In this document: positions 55,418 through 64,000 of the stretch, in pieces | Numbering within the stretch: position 1 is the stretch's first letter | Layout of the letters: each line of letters begins with the position of its first letter | DNA from: Alcanivorax hongdengensis A-11-3 | GTDB taxonomy: Bacteria; Pseudomonadota; Gammaproteobacteria; Pseudomonadales; Alcanivoracaceae | DNA: 64,000 nt | NCBI RefSeq assembly: GCF_000300995.1 | Contig: NZ_AMRJ01000016.1 | Span: forward strand, 1 to 64,000 | Reading direction: 5' to 3' | Notes under the pieces: generated by a model | Databases searched by the model: none | What the model saw: the letters and a program-made list of their open reading frames with translations, nothing else | Told to the model about the DNA's origin: nothing | Made by a program: the position numbers and the translations under genes

Positions 55418-56134
55418 ATGGAAAAACGCGACGAGCTGTACGCCGGTAAAGCCAAATCCGTGTACACCACTGACAATGCCGACCAGCTGATCATGGTGTT
55501 CCGCGACGATACCTCGGCGTTCGACGGCAAGAAGAAAGAAGCGCTGGCGCGCAAGGGCGCGGTGAACAACCAGTTCAACGCCGCCATCATGGACAAGCTC
55601 AAGGCCGCCGGCATTCCCTGCCACTTCGAGCGTCTGCTGTCGCCCACCGAAGCCCTGGTCAAGAAACTCGACATGATTCCGGTGGAGTGCGTGGTGCGCA
55701 ACATCTCCGCCGGCTCCATCTGCCGCCGCCTGGGCGTGGAAGAGGGCCTGGACCTGACCCCGCCGACCTTCGAGTTCTTCCTCAAGAACGACGAGCTGGG
55801 CGACCCCATGGTCAACGACTACCACATCCGCAGCTTCGGCTGGGCCACCGACGAGCAGGTGGCGCGCATGAAGGAGCTGACCTTCCAGGTCAACGACGTG
55901 CTCAAGCAACTGTTCCTGGACGGCGGCATGCTGCTGGTGGACTACAAGCTGGAGTTCGGCGTGTTCAACGGTGAAGTGCTGCTGGGCGACGAGTTCAGCC
56001 CGGATGGCTGCCGCCTGTGGGACAAGGACACCCGCGAAAAACTCGACAAGGACCGTTTCCGCCAGGGCCTGGGTGGCGTGGTGGAAGCTTATGAGGAAGT
56101 GGGTCGCCGTTTAGGCATGACCTTCGAGTACTGA
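55418..56134 (+). CDS. purC: SAICAR synthase
   Basis: The 238-residue enzyme starts [20 protein letters not shown] and includes [20 protein letters not shown] and [19 protein letters not shown], then [17 protein letters not shown]. It joins aspartate to CAIR in purine synthesis. The start was chosen by match to the family N-terminus; the ATG at 55406 is less likely. No PurR site is apparent. The dapA-bamC-mbl-purC order is a common gammaproteobacterial cluster. Confidence 0.96.
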   Translation: MEKRDELYAGKAKSVYTTDNADQLIMVFRDDTSAFDGKKKEALARKGAVNNQFNAAIMDKLKAAGIPCHFERLLSPTEALVKKLDMIPVECVVRNISAGSICRRLGVEEGLDLTPPTFEFFLKNDELGDPMVNDYHIRSFGWATDEQVARMKELTFQVNDVLKQLFLDGGMLLVDYKLEFGVFNGEVLLGDEFSPDGCRLWDKDTREKLDKDRFRQGLGGVVEAYEEVGRRLGMTFEY

Positions 56135-56148
56135 TACCATGACATTAT

Positions 56149-56171
56149 CGCCGGGCGCAGATCGCCCGGCG
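56149..56171 (+). terminator. Hairpin after purC
   Basis: CGCCGGGCG-cagat-CGCCCGGCG is a perfect 9-bp stem 15 bp after the purC stop. The downstream T content is low (CAGGCCGTTTCCC). Confidence 0.45.
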
Positions 56172-56231
56172 CAGGCCGTTTCCCTGCGCCTGACAACAAT
56201 AACAACGGCAAAACAATAACTGGAGTCAGCA

Positions 56232-56465
56232 ATGAAATCCTTTTCCCGTGTTCTGATCGTGGCGCTGCTGGGTGCGGCGCTGAGTGGCTGTTTTCTGACC
56301 AAGCTGGCCACCGTGCCCATGCGTCTGGTGGGGGCCGCCGGTTCCGTGGTCGGCGCCGTGGTTTCCATTATTCCGGTGGCCGGCAACCCGGCTGACGAAG
56401 CGCTGGAAAAAGTCGATGGCGCCATCGACGCCACCGCCGACAACATCGACAAGATCCCGCTGTAA
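56232..56465 (+). CDS. Small lipoprotein (DUF6726-like)
   Basis: The 77-residue protein has lipobox AALSGC (Cys20), followed by FLTKLATVPMRLVGAAGSVVGAVVSIIPVAGN, a glycine-rich hydrophobic stretch, and an acidic helical end (DEALEKVDGAIDATADNIDKIPL). The pattern recalls DUF6726 lipoproteins of Pseudomonas. TGGAGTCAGCAATG gives a good ribosome site. Envelope location expected; function unknown. Confidence 0.7.
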   Translation: MKSFSRVLIVALLGAALSGCFLTKLATVPMRLVGAAGSVVGAVVSIIPVAGNPADEALEKVDGAIDATADNIDKIPL

Positions 56466-56623
56466 TCGCCAGGCTGGCCCGCCAGCCGGGCCACGCACGC
56501 CAGTCATGACCGCCGGGCACGGACAATATTCTTGTATTCGCCCGGCCGGTTGTGAAAAATAAGCCTTCTTCCAAGGCGAGCCGGCTGATACCGGCCATAA
56601 CAACAATAAACGGGGTCCTGACC

Positions 56624-57127
56624 ATGCGCCTGTGGCTGCTACCGCTTTTTCTGCTTCTCCCCCTGTCTGCATCGGCGGACACCCTGATCGGTCTGGGGTA
56701 TCTCAACGGCCTGACCGGGTTGAACCTGGAATGGGCCGGCAAACGCAACAGCTTCTACGGCATGCCCGCCTATTACCTGGATTCCGGTGGCCTGGACACC
56801 GAAGAGCTGCGCTGGGTGGCCGGCTGGCGGCACAAGCTGGAGCGCGGCAAGATGGCCGAGAAGGGCTTCTACTCCGGTGTGCTGGTGGGTGACCTGGGCG
56901 GTGAGCGCCACTATGAACGTCTCGGCGTGGGCCTGGAGCTGGGCCACCAGTGGGTGACGCCCTACAGCCGCTGGACCGTCAGCGCCGCCATGGGCGCCAT
57001 GGAGCCGCTGGACTGCGAGGACTACCACCGGGCCTCTCGCTGTGACACCCCGGAAGAGCGCGACCAGTACGATCTGGACGTGGAGCCCACCGTGGTACTG
57101 GGTGTGAGCTTCAGCCTGCGCCGCTAA
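56624..57127 (+). CDS. Secreted hypothetical protein, probably beta-rich
   Basis: The 167-residue protein has a clear signal peptide (RLWLLPLFLLLPLSASA, cleavage near 19). The mature part alternates short aromatic strands (LIGLGYLNG, GLNLEWAG, SFYGMPAYYLDSGG) and ends in VLGVSFSLRR, a terminal strand like an outer-membrane barrel. Two cysteines (DCEDYHRASRC) could pair. No family recognised. The start follows AACAATAAACGGGG. Confidence 0.6.
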   Translation: MRLWLLPLFLLLPLSASADTLIGLGYLNGLTGLNLEWAGKRNSFYGMPAYYLDSGGLDTEELRWVAGWRHKLERGKMAEKGFYSGVLVGDLGGERHYERLGVGLELGHQWVTPYSRWTVSAAMGAMEPLDCEDYHRASRCDTPEERDQYDLDVEPTVVLGVSFSLRR

Positions 57128-57461
57128 CAGCCCCTCTCGCCGTGATCATCAACCCCCTGCGCCGGTGACCCCTGCTCGCCGGCGCGCCAGCCTCTTGCCG
57201 CCGTTTTGCCCCGTTCGGGGGCGACAGTTGTGCACAGTATTCATACAACCTTCACATGGCTTGCCAGCTTCCACGGCTAACTTGTTGATTTTCTGAACAG
57301 CTTTGTAAGTTATTGATTTTAAATAACTTGTTAAGGTGGGTACTTTTTCATCATTTTAATGAAAGTGCCGCAATGATGGGCGCTGGCGACGGTTCCTGAC
57401 AGTCTGTTCACAGAGTTATCCACAGATACTGTGAGTAATTTTTCAGAGCCGTGAAAGTGGC
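57128..57461. other. AT-rich, DnaA-box-containing region between convergent genes
   Basis: This 334-bp gap lies between two genes that both point into it, so neither needs a promoter here. It holds an AT-rich core (57280-57360, with TTGATTTTAAATAACTTG), a consensus DnaA box TTATCCACA (57416-57424) and a near match TTGTGCACA (57228-57236). No ORF or terminator with a U-tract is clear. Confidence 0.5.
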
Positions 57462-58016
57462 TCAGCGACGCAGCATGGGCAGGGGGCGCCAGGGCTGGCT
57501 GAGCAGCTGCTGGCCGCTCAGTTTGGCCAGCAACAGGTGGAAGCCGGTGTTGGGGAATTTGTGCTTGATGGTGCGGATGCGTGCCATGGGCACGCCAAAG
57601 CGCAACAGCCCCAGCGACACATCAATCCAGTCGGCCCGGCGGAAGGCCTCCACCAGGTCGTCGGCGCCACGGGCATAGGCACTGAGCTTGTGGTGGTTGA
57701 AAATCATGGCGCGGATGCGCTCCTGCCAGTCCAGCCGCTGGTGTTCTTCCAGATAATGGTCGGCCAGCCGGGCAGAGGGCTCCAGGTAATCAAAGGTGCC
57801 CGCCAGCCAGATGCCGGCATCATGGAAAAAGGCGGCGATTTGCAGCTGCTCCAGCTCCTGGTCGTTGATCGGCCGCTGGGCCAGCACCAGATTGATAACC
57901 CGGTAGACGTGGTTGCGGTAGGCGCTCTGCTGCTTGCCGAAGCGCTCGGCATGCTCGTCGAACAGGGCATCCACAAGGGGAAGCTCGGTGATCAGGCGTT
58001 GGCTGGTTTCGCTCAT
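57462..58016 (-). CDS. HD-domain protein
   Basis: The 184-residue protein has the HD metal site: His36 in YRNHVYRV, HD in AAFFHDAGIW, and further His/Asp residues in IRAMIFNHHKLSAY and FRRADWIDVSLG. HD proteins are phosphohydrolases, often acting on nucleotides. There is no signal peptide or second domain. The start lacks a strong ribosome site. Substrate unknown. Confidence 0.75.
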   Translation of the reverse strand: MSETSQRLITELPLVDALFDEHAERFGKQQSAYRNHVYRVINLVLAQRPINDQELEQLQIAAFFHDAGIWLAGTFDYLEPSARLADHYLEEHQRLDWQERIRAMIFNHHKLSAYARGADDLVEAFRRADWIDVSLGLLRFGVPMARIRTIKHKFPNTGFHLLLAKLSGQQLLSQPWRPLPMLRR

Positions 58017-58180
58017 TCACGGACCGTCAGCAGGGGTTGCCCGTTCGGGCGGGCAATCAGTGTGTCATTATTAGTCTGAAGCATGACGGGAAAGAGTTGG
58101 CAATTCCAGCCTTGGTGGTTGCTATTTACTGTACTATAGTCAGACAAGGCTAAACCGATTGTTCAACAAAGGTAGGCGCA

Positions 58181-58876
58181 GTGAGTTTCAAGGCCAAGGA
58201 AAGTCTTTCCGAACAGATCGCCACCCACCTGGCAGAGCAGATCATCCGCGGCGACATGCTGGCCGGTGATCGCATCCAGGAGTTGCGCGTGGCCGGTGAG
58301 CTGGAAGTCAGCCGCGGCTCCGTGCGCGAGGCGCTGCTGATCCTGCAGCGCCGCCAGCTGATCGACATCCTGCCGCGCCGGGGCGCGGTGGTGAAGGAGA
58401 TGTCCGAAGCCCATGTGCGCAGCCTCTACGAGCTGGTGCAGGTGCTACTGGGGCTGGTCATCCGCAAGGCCATCAAGGTGGTCCGCGAGGAAGACCTGGA
58501 TGAGTTCATCGGTCTGGTGCACAACCTGCAGATGGCCGCCGAAGAGCGCGACCTGGACCGCTTCTTCGTGCTCAGCTTCCAGTTTCTCGAGCATACCTAT
58601 CCCTATGCCCGCAACGCCTACGTGGAAGATATCCTCATCAACCTGCAGCCGGCCATCCAGCGGGCCTATTTCATGGCCCTGCACCTGGAGCCCGACGAGA
58701 TCAAGGAGTGTCTGTCGTTCTTCAAGGCCCTGGTGGAAACCATCTTCCGCCGGGACGTGCGCTCGGCCCTGGAGATCATCCGCGAGTTCGCCGAGCACCA
58801 GTCGGAACTGGTGGAAGAGTCCATCACCCGGGCCCGCCAGATCGAGACCGCCTGGGGCTCGCGGCGCCGCAAATAG
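58181..58876 (+). CDS. GntR-family (FadR-type) transcriptional regulator
   Basis: The 231-residue protein has an N-terminal winged helix (LSEQIATHLAEQIIRGDMLAGDRIQELRVAGELEVSRGSVREALLILQRRQLIDILPRRGAVV) and an all-helical FCD ligand domain (~85-225). It starts with GTG. ATACTATAG near 58130-58140 upstream is a possible -10/operator. In related oil-degrading bacteria a GntR regulator controls alkane monooxygenase genes, but nothing here shows that role. Effector unknown. Confidence 0.85.
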   Translation: MSFKAKESLSEQIATHLAEQIIRGDMLAGDRIQELRVAGELEVSRGSVREALLILQRRQLIDILPRRGAVVKEMSEAHVRSLYELVQVLLGLVIRKAIKVVREEDLDEFIGLVHNLQMAAEERDLDRFFVLSFQFLEHTYPYARNAYVEDILINLQPAIQRAYFMALHLEPDEIKECLSFFKALVETIFRRDVRSALEIIREFAEHQSELVEESITRARQIETAWGSRRRK

Positions 58877-58916
58877 AAAAATCCACTAAAAATCACACTT
58901 TAGTGCTCCCGGGGGC

Positions 58917-58945
58917 TTGCCCTCGGGCGCCGGTCTACATAGAAT
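58917..58945 (+). promoter_or_regulatory. Promoter of tRNA-Val
   Basis: TTGCCC and TAGAAT are separated by 17 bp, with a GC-rich discriminator (TGCGCCCC) before the tRNA at 58959, as expected of a stable-RNA promoter. Confidence 0.7.
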
Positions 58946-58958
58946 TGCGCCCCTCTGC

Positions 58959-59035
58959 AGGCACGTAGCTCAGTTGGTTAGAGCACCACCTTGACATGGT
59001 GGGGGTCGGTGGTTCGAATCCACTCGTGCCTACCA
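58959..59035 (+). tRNA. tRNA-Val (GAC)
   Basis: The 77-nt cloverleaf has acceptor AGGCACG/CGTGCCT, T8-A9, D-arm GCTC...GAGC, anticodon stem CCACC...GGTGG with loop TTGACAT carrying anticodon GAC (58993-58995), and T-arm GTGGTTCGAATCCAC. CCA is encoded. It lies 143 bp before infC. Confidence 0.96.
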
Positions 59036-59163
59036 GATTTCATTATTGTTCGGAATCAGTCGCATCCCAGCTCCAGGGCTGGGGTTGTTGTGCCCGTTGT
59101 GGTGGCATAAAATGCGCGGCTATTCCCGGGGCGTGGCGTAACCGCCCCATTCGATTAAACAGA

Positions 59164-59181
59164 TTGGAGGTTCACGACATT
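59164..59181 (+). promoter_or_regulatory. infC ribosome site and rare AUU start
   Basis: TTGGAGG is followed 8 bases later by ATT (59179-59181). No ATG or GTG lies close to the site in this frame. In E. coli the AUU start lets IF3 repress its own translation, and the same control is expected here. Confidence 0.9.
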
Positions 59182-59718
59182 AAGCGTGGAGGCAAGGGCC
59201 GCGAGCAACGCGCCCGTACAAATCAGCAAATCCAGGGAACCGAAGTTCGGTTGATCGATGTGGACGGTGAGCAGGTGGGCATTGTCAGCCTGCAGGAAGC
59301 ACTGGACAAGGCGACCGAAAAACAGCTGGATCTGGTGGAAATCTCCCCTGGTGCGGAACCGCCCGTTTGCCGAATCATGGATTACGGCAAACACCTGTTT
59401 GAGGCGAAACAGAAGGCCAAAGAGGGGCGCAAGAAGCAGCGCCAGACTCAGGTCAAGGAAATCAAGTTCCGTCCCGGCACCGATATCGGCGACTACGAGG
59501 TGAAACTGCGTAACCTCAAGAAGTTCCTCGAGGCCGGCGACAAGACCAAGATTACCGTCCGCTTCCGCGGCCGGGAAATGGCTCACCAGGAGCTGGGCCG
59601 GGAACTGCTCGAGCGCATCGAGAAGGACCTGGAAGAAATCGGCACCGTTGAGCAACGCCCGAACATGGAAGGTCGCCAGATGATCATGGTGATCAGCCCG
59701 GGCAAAAAGAAGAAGTAA
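59179..59718 (+). CDS. infC: Translation initiation factor IF-3
   Basis: The 179-residue factor has the N-domain ([28 protein letters not shown]), a basic linker ([19 protein letters not shown]) and the C-domain ([42 protein letters not shown]). It prevents premature subunit joining and proofreads the start codon. It uses the rare ATT start. thrS, usually just upstream, is missing; tRNA-Val occupies that place. rpmI follows after 53 bp. Confidence 0.96.
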   Translation: MKRGGKGREQRARTNQQIQGTEVRLIDVDGEQVGIVSLQEALDKATEKQLDLVEISPGAEPPVCRIMDYGKHLFEAKQKAKEGRKKQRQTQVKEIKFRPGTDIGDYEVKLRNLKKFLEAGDKTKITVRFRGREMAHQELGRELLERIEKDLEEIGTVEQRPNMEGRQMIMVISPGKKKK

Positions 59719-59771
59719 CGCCTTCCACCGGGACGCGTTGCTGCATTAATTAACCAACTTGAGAAGGTACC

Positions 59772-59966
59772 ATGCCTAAAATCAAGACAAATCGTGGGGC
59801 TGCCAAGCGTTTCAAGAAAACCGCCTCCGGTTTCAAGCGCAAGCAGGCATTCAAAAACCACATTCTGACCAAGAAGTCTTCCAAGACTATCCGTCAGCTG
59901 CGTCCGAAGCAGGAAGTCCACGAGAATGATGTGGCTCTTGTGAAACGCATGATGCCCTACGCATAA
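59772..59966 (+). CDS. rpmI: Ribosomal protein bL35
   Basis: The 64-residue basic protein starts [23 protein letters not shown] and matches L35 in length and sequence. It is part of the large subunit and is co-transcribed with infC and rplT. L20 represses it in E. coli. rplT follows after 25 bp. Confidence 0.96.
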   Translation: MPKIKTNRGAAKRFKKTASGFKRKQAFKNHILTKKSSKTIRQLRPKQEVHENDVALVKRMMPYA

Positions 59967-59991
59967 CTGATACGGATCTGGAGACTAGACA

Positions 59992-60351
59992 ATGGCACGA
60001 GTAAAACGTGGTGTGCAGGCCCGTCGTCGGCACAAGAAAATTCTCAAGCAGGCTAAAGGCTACTACGGTGCCCGCAGCCGTGTATTCCGTGTAGCGGTAC
60101 AGGCCGTTACCAAAGCCGGTCAGTACGCTTACCGTGACCGTAAGGTTCGCAAGCGTCAGTTCCGTCGTCTGTGGATCGTCCGTATCAACGCCGCCGCGCG
60201 TCTGAACGGCCTGTCCTACAGCCGCATGATCGACGGCCTGAAAAAAGCCTCCGTCGACATCGACCGTAAAGTACTGGCGGACATCGCTGTCCGCGATCAG
60301 GCGACCTTTAGCGCTTTGGCCGAAAAAGCCAAAGCGAGTCTCGCCGCCTGA
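59992..60351 (+). CDS. rplT: Ribosomal protein bL20
   Basis: The 119-residue basic protein starts [35 protein letters not shown] and matches L20. It binds 23S rRNA early in assembly and, in E. coli, represses its own operon. A strong terminator follows before pheS. Confidence 0.97.
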   Translation: MARVKRGVQARRRHKKILKQAKGYYGARSRVFRVAVQAVTKAGQYAYRDRKVRKRQFRRLWIVRINAAARLNGLSYSRMIDGLKKASVDIDRKVLADIAVRDQATFSALAEKAKASLAA

Positions 60352-60386
60352 TTCACTGTTTCGTCGTAAACGAAACAGCATACTCA

Positions 60387-60421
60387 ACGGGGGAAGAGCT
60401 CGCGCTCTTCCCCCGTTTTTA
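60387..60421 (+). terminator. Terminator between rplT and pheS
   Basis: ACGGGGGAAGAGC-tcgc-GCTCTTCCCCCGT has a 13-bp perfect stem with T residues after it. It separates the ribosomal-protein genes from pheST and may act as an attenuator. Confidence 0.92.
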
Positions 60422-60454
60422 TTTGGAACAAGAGTAGCAGCTGGAAGCGACTAG

Positions 60455-61507
<1,053 letters not shown>

Positions 61508-61594
61508 TACATTTCACCGCAGCGGTGACAGGGCGCACCGAGATAAACGTTTACCTGCCCGCTGCGGTAACAAGTTGCTTGTAAGGATTTGAAC

Positions 61595-63970
61595 ATGCTT
61601 GTGAATGAAGCCTGGTTGCGTGAGTGGGTGAACCCCGCGGTCGATACCGACACCCTGGTAAAACAACTGACCATGGCCGGCCTGGAAGTGGACGGCGTGG
61701 AACCGGCGGCGCCGGCCTTCACCGGTGTGGTGGTGGGGCAGGTGATCGGCTGCGAACCGCACCCGGACGCCGACAAACTGCGCGTTTGCCAGGTCACCAA
61801 CGGCACCGACACCGCCCAGGTGGTGTGTGGCGCCTCCAACGTGCGCGAAGGCCTGAAAATTCCCTTCGCCCAGGTGGGCGCCGTGCTGCCCGGTGACTTC
61901 AAGATCAAGAAAGCCAAACTGCGTGGCGTGGAATCCTTCGGCATGCTGTGCGGCGCCTCCGAACTGGGCCTGGAAGATTTGATCGACGGCCTCATGGAGC
62001 TGCCCGACGATGCCCCGGTGGGCACCGATGTGCGCGACTACCTGACCCTGGATGATGCCATCATCGAAGTGGACCTGACCCCCAACCGTGCCGACTGCCT
62101 GAGCGTGCGTGGCATTGCCCGGGAAGTGGGCGTGATGAACCAGAGCCCGCTCACCGAACTGGCCATCAGCAAGGTCGCCCCGGCCATCGACGACACCCTG
62201 ACCATCAAACTGGCCGACAGCGCCGCCTGCCCGCGCTACCTGGGCCGGGTGATCAAGGGCGTCAACGTCAGCGCCGCCACCCCGCTGTGGATGGTCGAGC
62301 GTCTGCGCCGTGCCGGCCTGCGCACCATCGACCCGATTGTCGATGTCACCAACTACGTATTGCTGGAGCTGGGCCAGCCCCTGCATGCCTTTGACCTGGC
62401 CAGACTCAACGGTGGCATCACCGTGCGGCAGGCCAACGCCGGCGAAAAACTGCTGACCCTGGACGACCAGGCACTGACCCTGCGCGACGACACCCTGGTG
62501 ATCGCCGACGACAGCGACGCCCTGGCCCTGGCCGGCGTCATGGGCGGCAAGCCGTCCTCGGTGACCGCCGACACCCGGGATATCTTCCTGGAGTGCGCCT
62601 TCTTCTCACCGCTGGCCATTGCCGGCAAGGCCCGCTCCTACGGCCTGCACACCGATTCCTCCCACCGCTTCGAGCGTGGCGTGGACCCGCAACTGCAGAA
62701 CGACGCCATCGAGCGCGCCACCGCCCTGATCCTGGAGATCGCCGGCGGCCAGCCGGGCCCGGTCAGCGAAGCGCTGGACGAAGCCCAACTGCCGGCCCAG
62801 GCGGAAATCGACCTGCACGCCGACCACATTGAAGGCCTGCTGGGCATGCGCCTGCCCGCCGAGCAGGTGGAAGACATCCTCGGCCGCCTGGGCATGGAAG
62901 TGTCCACCCAGGAAAGCGGCCAGGCCTGGACCGTGCTGGCGCCCAGCTGGCGCTTCGACATGGCCATCGAACCGGACCTGATCGAAGAACTGGCACGCAT
63001 CTACGGCTACGAGAAACTGCCCAGCCGCGTGCCCGCCGGCTCCCCCTCCGGCGAGAGTGTCGGTGAGCACCAGGTGGCCGTGCGCCGCCTGGCCGACACC
63101 CTGATCGACCGCGGCTACCTGGAAGCCATCACCTACTCCTTCGTGGAGCCCGGCCTGCTCAAGCAGGTGGAACCGCGGGTGGAGCCGCTGCCGCTGCTCA
63201 ACCCCATCTCCACCGACCTGGGCGCCATGCGCACCACGCTGCTGGCCGGCCTGTTCAGCACCGCGCGCCACAACCTCAACCGCCAGGCCGAGCGCCTGCG
63301 CCTTTTCGAGACCGGCCTGCGCTTCGTGCCCGGTAAGCAAGGGCTCACCCAGACCCCCATGCTGGCCGGCCTGCTGTTCGGCAGCGCCCAGCCGCAGAAC
63401 TGGGAAGGCAAACGCCCGGTGGACTTCTTCGACCTCAAGGGCGACGTGGAAGCACTGCTGCAACTGTCCGAACCGGGCGCCTTCGCCTTTGAAGCGGGTG
63501 AACACCCGGCCCTGCACCCGGGCCAGACCGCCGCGCTCAAGCGTAACGGCCACCTGGTCGGCCACCTGGGCCGCATTCACCCGCGCCTGGCCGCCGAGCT
63601 GGACCTGCCCGCCAACCTCTACGCCTTCGAGCTGGAGCTGGCGCCGCTGCAGCAGGGCGTACTGCCGCAATTCGCCGGTGTTTCCGACCAGCCGCGCATG
63701 CGCCGTGACCTGGCGTTCGTGGTTGCCGATGACGTGCCCGCCGGCGAATTGATCGCCGCCGTCCATGCTGCCTGTGACGAACGTCTCACCGGGGTGCGGA
63801 TTTTCGATATATATCAAGGTGATAGCATCGGCGAAAATCGCAAAAGTCTGGCCCTGGGCTTGACCTTCCAGGACCGTTCACGCACTCTTAAGGACCAGGA
63901 AGTCAATGACCTGGTGGATGCCGTAGTATCCCAGTTAAAACAACAGTTTAACGCCGCCTTAAGGGATTGA
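61595..63970 (+). CDS. pheT: Phenylalanyl-tRNA synthetase beta subunit
   Basis: The 791-residue subunit has the N-terminal OB-fold EMAP-like domain (VVVGQVIGCEPHPDADKLRVCQVT), the B3/B4 editing region (around 210-400), B5, the catalytic-like domain and the C-terminal ferredoxin anticodon domain (RDLAFVVADDVPAGELIAAVH). The ATG at 61595 has AAGGA 7 bases upstream. A TTG two codons before is less likely. It edits mischarged Tyr-tRNA-Phe. Confidence 0.97.
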   Translation: MLVNEAWLREWVNPAVDTDTLVKQLTMAGLEVDGVEPAAPAFTGVVVGQVIGCEPHPDADKLRVCQVTNGTDTAQVVCGASNVREGLKIPFAQVGAVLPGDFKIKKAKLRGVESFGMLCGASELGLEDLIDGLMELPDDAPVGTDVRDYLTLDDAIIEVDLTPNRADCLSVRGIAREVGVMNQSPLTELAISKVAPAIDDTLTIKLADSAACPRYLGRVIKGVNVSAATPLWMVERLRRAGLRTIDPIVDVTNYVLLELGQPLHAFDLARLNGGITVRQANAGEKLLTLDDQALTLRDDTLVIADDSDALALAGVMGGKPSSVTADTRDIFLECAFFSPLAIAGKARSYGLHTDSSHRFERGVDPQLQNDAIERATALILEIAGGQPGPVSEALDEAQLPAQAEIDLHADHIEGLLGMRLPAEQVEDILGRLGMEVSTQESGQAWTVLAPSWRFDMAIEPDLIEELARIYGYEKLPSRVPAGSPSGESVGEHQVAVRRLADTLIDRGYLEAITYSFVEPGLLKQVEPRVEPLPLLNPISTDLGAMRTTLLAGLFSTARHNLNRQAERLRLFETGLRFVPGKQGLTQTPMLAGLLFGSAQPQNWEGKRPVDFFDLKGDVEALLQLSEPGAFAFEAGEHPALHPGQTAALKRNGHLVGHLGRIHPRLAAELDLPANLYAFELELAPLQQGVLPQFAGVSDQPRMRRDLAFVVADDVPAGELIAAVHAACDERLTGVRIFDIYQGDSIGENRKSLALGLTFQDRSRTLKDQEVNDLVDAVVSQLKQQFNAALRD

Positions 63971-63992
63971 TGAAAAGGGTAGGGAGCGATTG

Positions 63993-64000
63993 ATGGGAGC
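63993..64000 (+). CDS. ihfA: Start of a gene, probably ihfA (cut by window end)
   Basis: Only ATGGGAGC is visible, after AGGGAG at good spacing. M-G-A is how IHF alpha begins in Pseudomonas, and ihfA follows pheT in most gammaproteobacteria. The call rests on context. Confidence 0.5.

Noticed and set aside
57128-57461. Chromosomal origin oriC
   Set aside because: No dnaA, dnaN, rpmH or gidA nearby, and only one perfect DnaA box is seen; a secondary DnaA site is the most that can be proposed.

Overview
The window is 64 kb of chromosome from a GC-rich gammaproteobacterium. The closest match I can suggest is Alcanivorax or a relative (Alcanivoracaceae). The basis is protein-level resemblance to oil-degrading marine gammaproteobacteria (a PraB-like alkane-oxidation activator homologue, a PA4642-family protein), Pseudomonas-like gene blocks, and core operons in gammaproteobacterial order. 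No search was run, so the genus is an inference. There is no CRISPR array, no intact IS and no prophage. Almost everything is core genome, and the unusual content lies in non-coding repeats.

Layout. 0.1-5.2 kb: a surface beta-propeller lipoprotein, gloA, a RimB-like protease/rimK/AstE-like trio, and a PraB-like secreted protein. 5.3-13.8 kb: a conserved hypothetical, rhlE, an MgtC/SapB protein, recQ, aidB with a TetR regulator, and an orphan ParA. 13.9-17.5 kb: a DUF4062 protein and proS, which meet tail to tail on a large palindromic element, then a hotdog thioesterase. 17.5-27.7 kb (mostly minus strand): tamB-tamA, a RegA/RegB-type redox two-component pair, a methyltransferase with a secreted TPR-like protein, a PA4642-family protein and an HU-like protein with a Lys/Ala-rich tail. 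28-39.4 kb: aspS, yebC, ruvCAB, ybgC-tolQRAB-pal-cpoB, and queE-queC.

39.5-41 kb holds tRNA-Lys followed by three tandem ~186-bp repeats that each begin with the 3' end of the tRNA, an arrangement resembling the E. coli tyrT/rtT locus. Next come a diverged dispersed repeat, a 113-bp element with 14-bp terminal inverted repeats nested in it, and a SLOG/DUF2493 gene. 41.2-47.7 kb is a probable light-responsive operon (DUF523/DUF1722, LitR/CarH-type MerR regulator, photolyase, FAD oxidoreductase, DUF1365, cyclopropane-fatty-acid-synthase-like methyltransferase) headed by paired TTGTACA sites. 47.9-56.5 kb: nadA, a BepA-like protease, a TusA-family protein/perM, bcp, gcvR, dapA-bamC-MBL hydrolase-purC and a small lipoprotein. 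56.6-64 kb: a small secreted protein, an AT-rich region with a consensus DnaA box between convergent genes, an HD-domain protein, a GntR regulator, tRNA-Val, and infC (AUU start)-rpmI-rplT-pheS-pheT-ihfA (cut by the window end).

Functionally the window combines envelope assembly and integrity (TamAB, Tol-Pal, BamC, BepA), translation (infC-pheST, aspS, proS, tRNAs), Holliday-junction processing (RuvABC), queuosine precursor synthesis (QueE/QueC) and photobiology. The strongest candidate for something undescribed is the tRNA-Lys-linked tandem structured repeat.
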